Source of the DNA: Arsenophonus apicola
GTDB taxonomy: Bacteria; Pseudomonadota; Gammaproteobacteria; Enterobacterales; Enterobacteriaceae
Length of the DNA: 64,000 nucleotides
NCBI RefSeq assembly: GCF_020268605.1
Contig: NZ_CP084222.1
Location: 1,178,001-1,242,000, forward strand
Reading direction: 5' to 3'
Both the position numbers and the translations under genes were made by a program. The notes below the pieces were generated by a model, which worked only from the letters and a program-made list of their open reading frames with translations, was not told the origin of the DNA and ran no database searches. This document shows positions 56,060 through 63,253 of the stretch, in pieces. The stretch's first letter is position 1. The number at the start of each line of letters is the position of its first letter.

Positions 56060-56667
56060 GATGCGCTAATCCTTACGGTATCAATCAGGTGTAATGCCAA
56101 CCCCTGTTGCACGGTGCCACTCGTGCAAATCAACGCGGGCGTGTAGGCATAAACGGTTAATTCATCGCCCAGATAGACACTCGCACCCGTAAAAAAAGTG
56201 CCGCGCGTTTCCAGTTGAATCGACAGCCCCAATAAGTGCCGACTGGCAGGCTTCGCATCTTCAATCAACGCTTCAATCTCATGATACATCGATTCGGTAA
56301 TGCCACTTTCCAGTACGCCAATGTCTAATCGAAAGGTGCCCGGCGCATCGCCCGTTTTCCACCATTCAATCACCCGTATCAGGTAGCCAAGCGGTTCAAC
56401 AACGCGGCGCAGTGCGCCGATGGTACCTTTATGCTGATGAATAAAGAGCGCGGCTTTAATGGCCTCGCGTTTGGTTTTCTCCGGCCAGTTTTTATCCCAC
56501 CTGTCAACGCTGAAACTCCAGGCCAGATAAGGCAGCAAATGGACGGGGCACGTGTCGGGATTGACGAGGGTGCGAAGCGGAATGGGTAAGGTCAAAATCT
56601 GTGACAACGCCACTGAGGCCGCTTTTTCAAGCGCCGTGGAGCCGGTCGGTAATAACGTCTTATGCAT
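56056..56667 (-). CDS. I: Tail protein gpI
   Basis: Baseplate wedge protein (203 aa) of the P2 gpI family. LPTGSTALEKAASVALSQIL, then PYLAWSFSVDRWD and GTIGALRRVVEPLGY, are diagnostic. It overlaps H by four bases and J by eight. Confidence 0.92.
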   Translation of the reverse strand: MHKTLLPTGSTALEKAASVALSQILTLPIPLRTLVNPDTCPVHLLPYLAWSFSVDRWDKNWPEKTKREAIKAALFIHQHKGTIGALRRVVEPLGYLIRVIEWWKTGDAPGTFRLDIGVLESGITESMYHEIEALIEDAKPASRHLLGLSIQLETRGTFFTGASVYLGDELTVYAYTPALICTSGTVQQGLALHLIDTVRISAS

Positions 56668-57571
56668 CGGTTTTGCTCTCCATCTTAAGATTGATGTCGG
56701 TGCAAAAGCTGGCTTGCGTTTTGGCTATCTTGATATCCTGTTTCGGTGTGTGAATGACCACCCGGGTTACGCCAGTGACGTGTAAGGCGGCATACAGCGC
56801 ACTTAAGGCCACATCACGGCCTAATCGGTGTTGTTCGCGCGTATAGGCGATCAACTTTTCGTGTGCCGTTTCCAAAATCGGTTCATATTCCGGTGCAGGC
56901 AACAGATAAAGCGTGGCATCGACCTGGTAGGGTATGATGTTGGCCGATTGCACCGTAACCCGGTCGGCGACGGGGCGCACATTTTCATCATTCAGGGCTT
57001 TTTCCACCGTGTTAATCAGGGTTTGACTGGCCGTGCCATTCCCGTCGCGTGACAGGATAGTGACGGTCACTTCTGCCGGTTTCGGGCTAATGACCGACGC
57101 ATCGGCGACCTGTCCATCGGCGCTGCGGGCGTAAAATTCGTAGCTGCCGGTGGGGCCGGCTACACTCAGCCCTTCAAAGGCGGCCGGGATACGCAGACGT
57201 AAATCGTTATCGGATTCAAAGATGGGCAGCACCGGTGGGATAGCCGTCGCGTTGCCTTCTGTTAAACGCAGGCGTCTGACATTGTTATTTGCCGCCAGAT
57301 GGTCAAGATCGGCACCTTGGGCAAAGGCCACCATATTGGCTAAGGCGGCTTCATTAATGCGGCGGCGCAACAGCAAATCATAATAGGTGTTCTCTTCCAG
57401 TAACTTGGTTAACGGTTCAGAGTGCAGCGCCAGGGTTTGCGCGATGGCATCACGGATTTCAGCCGGACACGCGGCAATCAGGGCATTTTTACGCTTGGCA
57501 AGCAGGGTGTCAAAATCCAGTATCTCAACCACTTCGGGTTTTGGTAATTGGCTTAAATCGATGGTTGTCAT
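56660..57571 (-). CDS. J: Baseplate assembly protein gpJ
   Basis: Baseplate wedge protein (303 aa) of the gpJ/T4 gp6-like family. The N-terminal IDLSQLPKPEVVEILDFDTL and central LRLRIPAAFEGLSVAGPTGS with ARSADGQVADASVISPKPAE are characteristic. It overlaps W by four bases (ATGA). Confidence 0.93.
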   Translation of the reverse strand: MTTIDLSQLPKPEVVEILDFDTLLAKRKNALIAACPAEIRDAIAQTLALHSEPLTKLLEENTYYDLLLRRRINEAALANMVAFAQGADLDHLAANNNVRRLRLTEGNATAIPPVLPIFESDNDLRLRIPAAFEGLSVAGPTGSYEFYARSADGQVADASVISPKPAEVTVTILSRDGNGTASQTLINTVEKALNDENVRPVADRVTVQSANIIPYQVDATLYLLPAPEYEPILETAHEKLIAYTREQHRLGRDVALSALYAALHVTGVTRVVIHTPKQDIKIAKTQASFCTDINLKMESKTDA

Positions 57572-57912
57572 CTCGATCTCACGGGAAAATGAAAAGAAAA
57601 CGCGGTGCCACTGTCGATAATTTGTGCCACAATCGCAATCTGCGAAGTCTCCGCGTGTTGTTCGATGTTAATTTTTTCCAGCCTGATCCGCGGCTCAAAG
57701 CGTAAAAGTGCGCTAAAGCAGGCTGCCATCAGTTGGAGTCTTAATGCCGGAGTTTGGGGTTTATCTAGCAGACTAAACAGCAGTGAGCCATAATCACGGC
57801 GCATGACCCGACTGCCCACCGGGGTCAGTAAAATATCTTGCACCGACTGGGCAATATGCGCATTTTCGCTGATAAATTGGCCGGTTTGCCGGTTCATCCC
57901 CAGGGCATTCAT
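57568..57912 (-). CDS. W: Baseplate assembly protein gpW
   Basis: Small baseplate protein (114 aa), T4 gp25-like. The segment ILLTPVGSRVMRRDYGSLLF is the family signature. It is joined by ATGA overlaps to V and J. Confidence 0.94.
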   Translation of the reverse strand: MNALGMNRQTGQFISENAHIAQSVQDILLTPVGSRVMRRDYGSLLFSLLDKPQTPALRLQLMAACFSALLRFEPRIRLEKINIEQHAETSQIAIVAQIIDSGTAFSFHFPVRSR

Positions 57913-58532
57913 TGCGGTCCCTCCGTCATGGCGCTGCCGCGTTCAACACCGCCGTGACGATGGTTGTCAACACGAATGCCGTTAGACATCAAGGTACCGC
58001 CGGAGTGGGTCACATCCCCCGCCATCTGTGCGCCTTGGGTGACCGTGAGTGACGTGGTGGTCAGATTTTGGGTGCAAATAACATTGGGGGTGTCGAATTC
58101 AATATTCACTGCCGCCTTGACGGTGACTCGCTTTGCACTCACCGTCAGGCTATTTTTTGCTTCAATGCAACCTTGTTCAATGCCGGTTGCTTTTAATAGG
58201 CCGGTGGCGGGTTCATATTCAATGACGGCACCATCGGCATAGGTACGATGGTCAGCGGTCAATGAGGGGATCGGCGCAGGATGGCAATCGGAAAAAATGC
58301 CCATCAGCACAAACGCGGTGGTGAGTTCACCACCTAATGCCAGAATTAACACCTGTTCACCGGGGCTCGGTGCACTGAGTGTCCGGGTTTGTCCCGCTCG
58401 CAAGGTGAGCCATTTAAGCCAGTCTGTAATCAGTTCACCGGTCTTAACCCGGCAACCTTTTTGGCTATCCACCTCAACAACCACCCCGACCCGAATAAGA
58501 TTTTGTAAGCGACGCAACAGATTTGCGGTCAT
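57909..58532 (-). CDS. V: Baseplate spike protein gpV
   Basis: Membrane-piercing spike (207 aa). The OB-fold N-terminal part includes LRAGQTRTLSAPSPGEQVLI and GGELTTAFVLMGIFS; a repetitive beta-helical C-terminus ends in VDNHRHGG, whose HxH coordinates iron at the tip in P2. It is the first gene of the V-W-J-I-H-G operon, with an Ogr site 80-97 bases upstream. Confidence 0.93.
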   Translation of the reverse strand: MTANLLRRLQNLIRVGVVVEVDSQKGCRVKTGELITDWLKWLTLRAGQTRTLSAPSPGEQVLILALGGELTTAFVLMGIFSDCHPAPIPSLTADHRTYADGAVIEYEPATGLLKATGIEQGCIEAKNSLTVSAKRVTVKAAVNIEFDTPNVICTQNLTTTSLTVTQGAQMAGDVTHSGGTLMSNGIRVDNHRHGGVERGSAMTEGPQ

Positions 58533-58611
58533 TATCCTTTCCTGTCACTGGTAAATCAACGTCATAGCGATATTGTTACGCATATCAAGGTGTGTTGCTC
58601 ACGATTGGTCT

Positions 58612-58629
58612 TGTTTGAATGCTCAGACA
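58612..58629 (-). promoter_or_regulatory. Ogr site of late promoter PV
   Basis: TGTTTGAATGCTCAGACA fits TGT-N12-ACA. It lies between S and V, touching the end of S, and shares GCTCAGACAA with the FI-upstream site. P2 has a late promoter in the same place. Confidence 0.78.
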
Positions 58630-58630
58630 A

Positions 58631-59245
58631 TTAACGGGTCAGAAAATCGAGTAGCTGATTTTCAATATAAATCATCTCTTGCGCCGTCAGCCCCAATAAC
58701 TGGCGGGTAGGATAATGTACCGTTTTGCCGTGATAGCGCTCCGTCAGCCCAAAATGATGAACCCGTGCTATTCGCGCGGCAGAAGGCAAAAAGGCTAAGT
58801 TGATGCCTTGGCTGTCGGTTTTTAGGCGTAAGAATCGGGCGGTGGCCAGTTTTTTAAACATACGCTGTTGATGGGTTAATCGCCGAGCAGTGATCCGTGT
58901 TTTTTTGCTTTCAAGAAAGGTTTGAATGTCCGCCAGTTGCACGCTGCGCTTCTGGCGGCGTTTGGCGTCAATGCCGGTGATTCTTTGGCCTCGTTGCCGC
59001 ACATCCGTTAAATGCACCGGTTCGCCATCAATTAACAGTGTCATCTCGCGTCGAAGGGCAATAAAACCCTTTTTTCGCGGGGTAAATGGGCTACCGTCCG
59101 GGTTTTGTTGGGCGCGAAGGCGGGCAAACTGGGATTGGCGCAACCGTTGGCCAATCGATCGTGCCAGTTTTTTACGTTCGGCGGTCGTCAGATGCGATAA
59201 CAGCGCAGTAAGCTCCGCTTCAAAACGGCGTAATGTCTCGTCCAT
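58631..59245 (-). CDS. S: Tail completion protein gpS
   Basis: Virion morphogenesis protein of the gpS family (204 aa). The N-terminus RRFEAELTALLSHLTTAERK then RLRQSQFARLRAQQNPDGSPF, and the C-terminus HHFGLTERYHGKTVHYPTRQ, match P2 gpS. It is about 54 residues longer, with a basic insert around residues 60-110 containing HLTDVRQRGQRITGIDAKRR; this longer form occurs in some gpS relatives. Confidence 0.88.
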   Translation of the reverse strand: MDETLRRFEAELTALLSHLTTAERKKLARSIGQRLRQSQFARLRAQQNPDGSPFTPRKKGFIALRREMTLLIDGEPVHLTDVRQRGQRITGIDAKRRQKRSVQLADIQTFLESKKTRITARRLTHQQRMFKKLATARFLRLKTDSQGINLAFLPSAARIARVHHFGLTERYHGKTVHYPTRQLLGLTAQEMIYIENQLLDFLTR

Positions 59246-59259
59246 TAATCGACTCCAGG

Positions 59260-59673
59260 CTACTTATCGAATGGATCCTCGGGTTCAGGGATGGCTTCGA
59301 CCACCTGTTTACCGCCGTTGGTTTTAACCAGCACCCGCTCGGTGAGGTCTATTTCAATACTGATATGCGCGGTCTGATTATCAATAAAGTCCATTTCAAA
59401 ACGAAAATCGTGTTGCCGTCGGTCGGGATTAGCGAAGAGTTCAGGTTGATATTGCCGTATCCAGTCGACCAAAACGGCCATCAGAATATCCTGATTTCCA
59501 CCAAAGCGCTCAATGATGAGGTTAATCGTATAACGATACTCAAAAGAGATTGACGGCGCCATTGTCGCTATCACGTGACCATTTTCGACAAATACCGTCA
59601 TCAGTTCCGGATTGTGGTTCAAAAACGGCACGTGCTGCGATAGGTGATCACGCAGCTGTTCTGGCTTTTTCAT
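59260..59673 (-). CDS. R: Tail completion protein gpR
   Basis: Tail completion protein (137 aa; P2 155). MKKPEQLRDHLSQHVPFLNH and DILMAVLVDWIRQYQPELFA are characteristic. Its 5' end overlaps the methyltransferase 3' end by 26 bases and S follows after 14. Confidence 0.9.
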   Translation of the reverse strand: MKKPEQLRDHLSQHVPFLNHNPELMTVFVENGHVIATMAPSISFEYRYTINLIIERFGGNQDILMAVLVDWIRQYQPELFANPDRRQHDFRFEMDFIDNQTAHISIEIDLTERVLVKTNGGKQVVEAIPEPEDPFDK

Positions 59674-60592
59674 CCTTCATCCTTATCGATTGTGCCTGCC
59701 GGATGCGTTTTTCGGCAATGTCAAAATAGGCTTTATTGGCTTCGATGCCGACAAAGTGGCGTCCGGTCTTCACGCATGCCACGCCCGTCGAGCCGCTGCC
59801 CATGGTAAAATCGAGCACCGTATCACCCGGATGGCTGAAGGTCTCGATTAAATCGGTTAGTAACGCCACCGGCTTTTGGGTTGGGTGCACACTCGGCACG
59901 TCTTTCGGGTAGTAAAAGACATTGGATTTGAATTTTTTACCCTCGGGAAGGTTAAAAGTCCGTTTAAACGGCTGCCACGCTTGTAATTGTTCATAGGATT
60001 TCCACGCGGGGAAAGCGCTAAGTGAAAAGCATTCCGTCAGCTGCTGCCAGGCCGCTTTGGTGCAAAGCGAAAATTGCAAATTTTGGTGTTTTAAAAAATG
60101 CGCAAATTGCTGACCGTGTTCGGCAATAATCGCTTTCGGTGGTTCGCCGATAAATTCGAGCAATTTTGCGACATAATCCCGCCTCGGGTCACGCTTGTTA
60201 CTATCAAACTTTTTGTAAAAGACGCCGATGTCTTCAAAAAAATTCACCGGCATCCGGCGACAGGAAAGGGGATGGCCAAAATGATTTTTAACCCAAATCA
60301 GCCGATAAGAAAAGGGCAGGTTGGTATGAGGGGTCTGAATTAACTGGCTCGTCAACGGTTCTTTTGAAAAGAGTAAAATCATGCCCTTCGGTCTGACTAC
60401 CCGATTGAGTTCAGCCCAGATTTTTGTCTGATCCAGACGTTCATCCCAGCGCAGTTTTTCGGCGTACCAACCGGTTTCGCCGTTGCACTTCATAATCCCG
60501 TAGGGCGGGTCTGTTAACACCAAATCGACACTATCGGGCGGCAGCGTGGTCAATAATTGATGGCAATCACCATTTAAAAGTTGGGTGGTCAT
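59648..60592 (-). CDS. Phage DNA methyltransferase (beta-class, N6-A or N4-C)
   Basis: The 314-aa protein has catalytic motif IV DPPYG at residues 28-32, before the SAM-binding motif I DFTMGSGSTGVACVKTGRHF near 263-282, with the variable recognition region between them: the beta-class order. HPTQKPVALL before motif I is typical. No endonuclease is nearby, so it is probably an orphan enzyme shielding phage DNA from restriction or modulating expression. It is inserted between the lysis genes and R, where P2 has no such gene. The target sequence cannot be read. Confidence 0.9.
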   Translation of the reverse strand: MTTQLLNGDCHQLLTTLPPDSVDLVLTDPPYGIMKCNGETGWYAEKLRWDERLDQTKIWAELNRVVRPKGMILLFSKEPLTSQLIQTPHTNLPFSYRLIWVKNHFGHPLSCRRMPVNFFEDIGVFYKKFDSNKRDPRRDYVAKLLEFIGEPPKAIIAEHGQQFAHFLKHQNLQFSLCTKAAWQQLTECFSLSAFPAWKSYEQLQAWQPFKRTFNLPEGKKFKSNVFYYPKDVPSVHPTQKPVALLTDLIETFSHPGDTVLDFTMGSGSTGVACVKTGRHFVGIEANKAYFDIAEKRIRQAQSIRMKDEKARTAA

Positions 60593-60601
60593 GTTATTTT
60601 C

Positions 60602-60907
60602 CTAAACACTCGGTTTTAATCTATTTTTGCCGATATTCCGTCTGTTTTTCGTTCTCTGCGCTTCAATTCGCTTTATTGCCTTTTTGTCAAGATTACACAG
60701 CTCAATCACTGTCAGTAACTGCTCATTGAGTACCAGACTATCACGCCATGTCATCATATCTGTGATGGCTGGCGGTAAGCAATCAGCGAGTAGGTAAGGG
60801 GGTATCGGAATGTGAGGCGTCTGAACGTATTCGTTTCGTGTGCTGCTGCAACTCGACAATAGCCCCATGAGGAATAATGCGATTGGCACAATCCTGATGG
60901 ACGACAT
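60602..60907 (-). CDS. lysC: Outer-membrane spanin LysC (Rz1-like)
   Basis: Small lipoprotein spanin subunit. ATG 60907 gives MSSIRIVPIALFLMGLLSSC, with the lipobox cysteine of LSSC near residue 20; an in-frame start at 60988 would put 27 charged residues ahead of the signal. The mature part begins proline-rich (TPHIPIPPYLL). Its 5' part is nested out of frame within lysB, the usual Rz/Rz1 arrangement. Confidence 0.82.
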   Translation of the reverse strand: MSSIRIVPIALFLMGLLSSCSSTRNEYVQTPHIPIPPYLLADCLPPAITDMMTWRDSLVLNEQLLTVIELCNLDKKAIKRIEAQRTKNRRNIGKNRLKPSV

Positions 60908-61163
60908 GCGTTTTAATTGCTGCTTGTGTTGCCTGAGAGTCAACTGCTTTACGCTGACGGGTCTCACTATTAATTCGTGCAATATCATTGATTACCCTCA
61001 TTGACTGAAAAGCATTAGTGGTAATGGCTATCTGTTTATCGAGGTCAATGGTGAGGTTTTTATTTAATGCCTTGACTTCGTTTAAGGATGTCAACAACCA
61101 AGACGCCCAGACGATTAACCCCACAATAATCACTACGCCAAATGCGTAAGGTCTCCATAACAT
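60783..61163 (-). CDS. lysB: Inner-membrane spanin LysB (Rz-like)
   Basis: ATG 61163 (MLWRPYAFGVVIIVGLIVWA) has GAGAG six bases upstream and encodes 126 aa with one N-terminal transmembrane helix and a long coiled-coil periplasmic region (LNEVKALNKNLTIDLDKQIA). It overlaps the endolysin end by 31 bases and contains the start of lysC. Together they would join inner and outer membranes at the last step of lysis. Confidence 0.82.
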   Translation of the reverse strand: MLWRPYAFGVVIIVGLIVWASWLLTSLNEVKALNKNLTIDLDKQIAITTNAFQSMRVINDIARINSETRQRKAVDSQATQAAIKTHVVHQDCANRIIPHGAIVELQQHTKRIRSDASHSDTPLPTR

Positions 61164-61594
61164 ATTACGCTCTCTATTTCCCGACGGGTCATTAATCCTT
61201 TCCACTTTCTGCCATCGACATAAACCCAGCGTTTCATTTCATCACAAGCGCCTTTTCGGTCATTGGAGTTGAGCTTTTTGAGTAATGTCGATTTGGCAAA
61301 ATTTCCCACACCCACGTTGTAAGCAAATGAATAAAGCGCTGCTTGAGTCAGTGTATTGATATCGACCTTGACCAGCGGGTCAACATAGTGCTTAACCGCC
61401 TTTAAATCGTCATCAAGCCACTTGTCACAATCTTCTTTGGAGTACGCTCGGTTACGCTCAATATCGTTACCGGTGTGCCCGTAGCAAACAGAAAGCACAC
61501 CGCCACCATCGAAATAGGGCTTAAGTCTCATCCCTTCGAAATGGGTTATCATGCTTGATGCTAAAAACAACGCGCTACCGCCTGTTGCCATCAC
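61133..61594 (-). CDS. Phage lysozyme (GH24 endolysin), start disturbed
   Basis: Muramidase of the T4/P21 type (153 aa from GTG 61594, or ATG 61591). The catalytic Glu is in HFEGMRLKPYFDGGGVLSVC with the Asp and Ser/Thr of the E-x8-D-x5-T pattern, then YGHTGNDIERN, YSFAYNVGVGNFAKSTLLKK and WVYVDGRKWKGLMTRREIE. A hydrophobic N-terminus (GGSALFLASSMI) suggests a signal-arrest-release type. The natural start, ATGATG at 61617/61614 after GGGAGG, reads MMKIPKK then TAG, because a run of A is seven long; eight would join it to the lysozyme frame. Expression therefore needs the weak internal start or slippage. Confidence 0.82.
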   Translation of the reverse strand: MMATGGSALFLASSMITHFEGMRLKPYFDGGGVLSVCYGHTGNDIERNRAYSKEDCDKWLDDDLKAVKHYVDPLVKVDINTLTQAALYSFAYNVGVGNFAKSTLLKKLNSNDRKGACDEMKRWVYVDGRKWKGLMTRREIESVICYGDLTHLA

Positions 61595-61613
61595 TATTTT
61601 TTTGGTATCTTCA

Positions 61614-61805
61614 TCATGGCCTCCCTTTGATGTTGCGCGCTTTTAACCGGTACTCCTTGCGTTTGTAATACCAGTTGACCAGACAGGTGATGACCGTGCA
61701 GACAATACCTATTAGGCCAACCCACTGTTCGAGCGTGAAAATGCCAATGACTGTTGTGACAATTCCGCCCATATACGACAAGGGACTGGAATACTTTTCA
61801 AACAT
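61614..61805 (-). CDS. Y: Holin
   Basis: ATG 61805 lies eight bases after GGGGGAG and encodes 63 aa (MFEKYSSPLSYMGGIVTTVI) with two hydrophobic helices and a basic C-terminal tail, the class II holin/pinholin layout. Upstream ATG 61811 and GTG 61814 are too close to that site. It occupies the P2 Y position between X and the endolysin; its stop overlaps the ancestral endolysin start. Confidence 0.85.
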   Translation of the reverse strand: MFEKYSSPLSYMGGIVTTVIGIFTLEQWVGLIGIVCTVITCLVNWYYKRKEYRLKARNIKGRP

Positions 61806-61844
61806 ACGCATCACTCCCCCTTTTTCAGGGTATCCATTTCCTGT

Positions 61845-62051
61845 TTAGTCCCATAGGACAATCTGCGAACGATTTGAGGTGGCCGCGCTGATTTCCGGTA
61901 ATTGAATTTCAACGCCCATCGGCAATCTGGCAGCGTGGCTGCAAAGTCCGGGATTAACTTCAAGCACTCGCTCAACGGTGCCAACGCAAGTGCCATAGTA
62001 GCGAAAACAAATCTCATCCAGACTCTCGTTTTGTTGACTCAGTACCTTCAT
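61845..62051 (-). CDS. X: Tail protein gpX
   Basis: Small tail protein (68 aa) with a LysM-like fold. KVLSQQNESLDEICFRYYG, then VERVLEVNPGLCSHAARLPM, and the final VLWD match P2 gpX. The start overlaps the L stop as ATGA. A second open frame on the same strand is only a shadow. Confidence 0.92.
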   Translation of the reverse strand: MKVLSQQNESLDEICFRYYGTCVGTVERVLEVNPGLCSHAARLPMGVEIQLPEISAATSNRSQIVLWD

Positions 62052-62518
62052 ATCAGTGCCACCACGTTATGACCCTGCCCTTTAATTCGTGCTATCGCCC
62101 AGAGGGCATCACGTCGGTAATCATCAATCGTCGGCGACAGACTGTCAGCTTTTTTGTGGCCGGATGCCTGCGTGTCGATATCTCGAAACCGTTCAGACAA
62201 GTTAGCCTTAGCGAGGCCAAATACCGCGCGTTCATACAGCAGGCAAAGCGCACTGTCGTCATTAATATGCATGGCCGGAATATTAGCTAAATAGTTAAAT
62301 CCTTCGCGTTTTTTCTGGGTTTGCCAGTCCCGCAGTTCGTACGCCACTTCAATCATCGCGTGGGTGAGTGCATCCTTAAGACGCGAAGCGATGATGGTGC
62401 CATCGTTCTCACGCATCACTGCGCGGTAATTTTGAGGTGACACGGCAGGCCAGAAGGGATCGTCGGTCACCAGATCACTTTCTTCTTTAGGCGGTTTTTC
62501 CGGCGAAATAAAATCCAT
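62048..62518 (-). CDS. L: Head completion protein gpL
   Basis: Capsid completion protein (156 aa). DDPFWPAVSPQNYRAVMREN and IDDYRRDALWAIARIKGQGH are characteristic of P2 gpL. A GAGGTGAGG ribosome-binding region lies just before the start. An 81-base gap separates it from M. Confidence 0.92.
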   Translation of the reverse strand: MDFISPEKPPKEESDLVTDDPFWPAVSPQNYRAVMRENDGTIIASRLKDALTHAMIEVAYELRDWQTQKKREGFNYLANIPAMHINDDSALCLLYERAVFGLAKANLSERFRDIDTQASGHKKADSLSPTIDDYRRDALWAIARIKGQGHNVVALI

Positions 62519-62599
62519 ATCCTCACCTCAATAGGTCGGGCGGTGGACAGTGAACATAACGCGGTCTTTCACTGTGCCGCCCGAGTGCGTGGGCACAAC

Positions 62600-63253
62600 T
62601 CATGTTTTCGGTAACGCGGTGTTGAGCGCTTTTTCCAACTTTTTGATCTCGCCTTTGACGCCAACCCCTTGGAAAAGTATTAGCGCGCGTTTTAAGGTGT
62701 CGAGCGCGGCGGCGAGCAAGCCATTATCGCGCTGGCAAAAACCCACCCATTTATACAATTCCGCTCTGACCACATCCGGCATGTCTTCCTCATCCGTTAA
62801 GGTGACGGTTTGCGCTAAAAGCGACAAACTCAGCGGTACCTTCTGCTGGTAAGCGGTTTTGGCCGCCGCCGCTATTTCTTCTGCAATCGCGCACCCCGTC
62901 GTACGGGTATGTCCAGCCGGCATTAAAAGCCCATGCGCTAACGCATATTCGGCGATAGCCAGCGCGCCTTCAATGTCACCGGCGTCAATGCGCCAGAGCA
63001 TCACCATCATCAGCGTGTCGTCCTGCTGGCCGTCGCCGTTTTCCAATACTCCGCTCACCCAAGGGGCATAACGGGGTAACACCGTTTTTTTATATTCGGC
63101 TTTCCGTTCGGTTGACTGGATGCGTTTTAACTGACGTTTGTCCTGCTGAAACATCAACAAAATTTGCTGTGTGGCGTTATCCCATAACGGATGGGCGCCC
63201 CGCGGTTTTTCACCCACCAAGCGCAGCTGGTGACATTGCCAGGGGGTGAGCAT
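62600..63253 (-). CDS. M: Terminase endonuclease subunit gpM
   Basis: Small terminase subunit of P2 type (217 aa), which cuts concatemeric or circular DNA at cos with gpP. The N-terminus is MLTPWQCHQLRLVGEKPRGA; LMMVMLWRIDAGDIEGALAI and VGFCQRDNGLLAAALDTLKR are family segments. The start overlaps the N stop as TAATG. Confidence 0.92.
   Translation of the reverse strand: MLTPWQCHQLRLVGEKPRGAHPLWDNATQQILLMFQQDKRQLKRIQSTERKAEYKKTVLPRYAPWVSGVLENGDGQQDDTLMMVMLWRIDAGDIEGALAIAEYALAHGLLMPAGHTRTTGCAIAEEIAAAAKTAYQQKVPLSLSLLAQTVTLTDEEDMPDVVRAELYKWVGFCQRDNGLLAAALDTLKRALILFQGVGVKGEIKKLEKALNTALPKT

Noticed and set aside
61811..62017. 68-aa minus-strand frame overlapping gpX
   Set aside because: It is an out-of-frame shadow; gpX in the other frame matches P2 and is coupled to L.
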